From NCBI GenBank assembly GCA_016946835.1, contig JACVTC010000563.1, forward strand, positions 1-18,615: a stretch of DNA of 18,615 nt. Reading direction: 5' to 3'. The notes below the pieces were generated by a model. The model made no database searches, was not told where the DNA came from, and saw only the letters and a program-made list of their open reading frames with translations. The stretch's first letter is position 1, and each line of letters starts with the position of its first letter. The position numbers and the translations under genes are program-made. Source of the DNA: Neocallimastix lanati (nom. inval.) (Eukaryota; Neocallimastigomycota; Neocallimastigomycetes; Neocallimastigales; Neocallimastigaceae). Of the stretch, positions 17,153 to 18,615 are shown piece after piece.

Positions 17153-18055
17153 ATATGTAAGAATCTATAATTATTTGTTAGCAAATAATTATATTTTCTT
17201 AGTTAAGTTATTATAACTATAACTTTATTTAATTACATATAATATTTATTAAATTTATTTAATTTAATTTTAAATATTCATTAATTTAAACAAAATTTAT
17301 TTAATTAATTTTAAATAATATATTTACAATATGTTAAATTCTCTACTGTAACTAATGTATTTTGTATTGTATTTTATTCTGTATTTTATAATGTATTCTG
17401 TATTTTATAATGTATTCTGTATTTTATTAACTATTTAATTTTATATTTTTAATATAAGGATAAATTATATGATCGAAATATCTTTTATTATTTTATTCTT
17501 TTATTTTCGATCATTAGATTAGATTAGAAAATCGGTTAATTAAGATTTTTTCCAATTACTTTTTAGAAGTAATCGGTTTTACTTAATTAATGCGATGATC
17601 GATATGGATAGAATATCGATCGAAAACTTATCTAGGTTTTTTCTATCTAATCTTTTCCTAGATAAGAGATTTGTTAAGATTAGAAAACCCTTTCTTATTT
17701 AACCTTATTTTCATAAAAAAATATAAATAAGGCTCTTGAGTTCTCTTTGAGAAATCAAGAGTTATTATTATAAAAAACATAGTTATAATAGTAACATTTT
17801 TATATTTTTAACTTTAATAAATTAATAAAAATATTTTATTCAAAAACATATTTTTAAGATCAATTTATACAAACAATTCTTCTCTTACATTTTGTGTTAT
17901 TATTATAATTAATTTTATAATAAACTCTACATTAAAGGTAAAAAATTTTATTTTATTTTATTTTCTCAACTTAATGAATTAGTCGTTAAGTTGTAGTTAA
18001 TAATTCTATTTTGAGTTAGTTCTTAATAGAATTATTACACAATAAAAAAACGTGA
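17153..18055. other. Gene-free flank made of consecutive hairpins
   Basis: Inverted repeats follow one another: 17167-17192 (11-bp arms, perfect), 17205-17225 (7), 17469-17514 (10), 17536-17590 (9 outer, with a nested 9/10 inner stem), 17597-17621 (9), 17627-17666 (10), 17703-17732 (8), 17733-17761 (7), 17761-17795 (13 with one G-T), 17967-17993 (10/11) and 17998-18037 (13). Several arms contain GATC or CTAGG, so they are not pure A/T. No ORF is seen. Confidence 0.75.
17377..17430. repeat. 19-bp tandem repeat
   Basis: TTCTGTATTTTATAATGTA occurs at 17377-17395 and 17396-17414, with a partial third copy after it. It is a short AT-rich minisatellite. Confidence 0.85.
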
Positions 18056-18127
18056 TCCGCACTGGTCCAGTGGCTAGGATTCCACGCTCTCACCGTGGCG
18101 GCCGGGGTTCGATTCCCCGGTGCGGAG
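18056..18127 (+). tRNA. tRNA-Glu (anticodon CTC)
   Basis: A 72-nt cloverleaf. Acceptor arms TCCGCAC (18056-18062) and GTGCGGA (18120-18126), discriminator G; anticodon stem CCACG/CGTGG (18082-18086, 18094-18098) with loop CTCTCAC and anticodon CTC at 18089-18091; T-arm CGGGG-TTCGATT-CCCCG (18103-18119). Internal promoter boxes are present: A box TGGTCCAGTGG (18063-18073) and B box GGTTCGATTCC (18106-18116). There is no intron and no encoded CCA, as expected of a eukaryotic nuclear gene. It decodes GAG. It is the only clear host gene here, and its GC content contrasts with its surroundings. Confidence 0.97.
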
Positions 18128-18138
18128 TAATTTAAAAC

Positions 18139-18145
18139 TTTTTTT
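18139..18145 (+). terminator. RNA polymerase III terminator
   Basis: A run of seven T begins 12 bases after the tRNA end, the usual Pol III stop signal. Confidence 0.85.
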
Positions 18146-18582
18146 AATATTTTTTTTTTTTATTTTGATTTTAAATAAATACAACATTTTTCTAGTTTAT
18201 TCATTGTTTAAATATATATATATATATATATATTCACATATTCTACATCTATAAATATAGAATTTAAGGATTAAAATAAATGTTGATGTAGTTTATACCA
18301 ACTATATTCCATTGTTTTTATAACGTTAGATCTGTCATACTATTTTTAATAGGATATATCATTGAATATTTGTAATGAGTCATATGTATGCACTAAGCAC
18401 ATCCACCAGACATTATATGTTGTGTATATTGTGCTATAGTAGTTTAAAGAGTTAAATATTTAAATATATTTATTTTATGGTATTTTTTATATATATATAT
18501 ATATATATATTTTATATATATATATATTATTAAAATACTATTAAAATTTAAAAGAAATTTTTTGTAATTTATTATAATATTG

Positions 18583-18615
<33 letters not shown>
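18146..18615. other. AT-rich spacer with TA repeats and terminal A tract
   Basis: No gene is seen. TA dinucleotide runs occur near 18212-18232 and 18488-18528, and an A run of at least 30 begins at 18586 and reaches the window edge. Confidence 0.75.

Noticed and set aside
18586-18615. Terminal A run as a processed-transcript tail
   Set aside because: Similar tracts occur throughout the window and no transcript-like sequence precedes it.

Overview
The window is AT-rich eukaryotic DNA carrying two Ty3/gypsy-type LTR retrotransposons, both on the minus strand, and one nuclear tRNA-Glu(CTC) gene near the right end. No host protein-coding gene is supported. Very AT-rich spacers, 20-50 nt poly-T/poly-A tracts, asparagine-rich retroelement proteins, a chromodomain-bearing element and a fungal/animal-style tRNA-Glu suggest an early-diverging fungus. 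An anaerobic gut fungus (Neocallimastigomycota) is my first guess and a dictyostelid the main alternative; this is inference only.

Layout: 1-430 is a nested minisatellite and 431-1077 is AT-rich spacer. Element A (1078-7677) is a chromovirus with identical 267-bp LTRs. In its own direction (right to left) it reads LTR, hairpin-rich leader, Gag, Pol (protease, RT, RNase H, integrase, chromodomain), a 51-nt A tract at the pol stop, 3' UTR, polypurine tract, LTR. Gag and Pol are joined by a textbook -1 frameshift signal (A AAA AAC plus stem-loop). Pol is interrupted by two one-nucleotide frame breaks. Spacer 7678-8268 holds no gene.

Element B (8269-17152) is a second, non-chromodomain Ty3/gypsy element with LTRs of about 1.06 kb that differ by a few substitutions, a CAATA target duplication, a clear tRNA primer-binding site and a G-rich polypurine tract. 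Its pol is a single 1,400-codon open frame. Its gag carries a CCHC zinc knuckle but has a frame break. Its 1.58-kb 5' leader is unusual: it contains five tandem stem-loops with conserved inner TCGA/TCGA motifs and changing, compensated outer stems, a GC-richer structured island, direct repeats and four long A tracts (sense strand).

The right flank (17153-18055) is a chain of perfect or near-perfect hairpins leading to the tRNA-Glu gene (18056-18127) and its T-run terminator. In each element Gag should form the particle, and the Gag-Pol fusion should supply protease, RT/RNase H and integrase for copying the RNA and inserting the cDNA. The most novel signals are the covarying hairpin array in B's leader, the paired frameshift signals, and the hairpin chain beside the tRNA gene.
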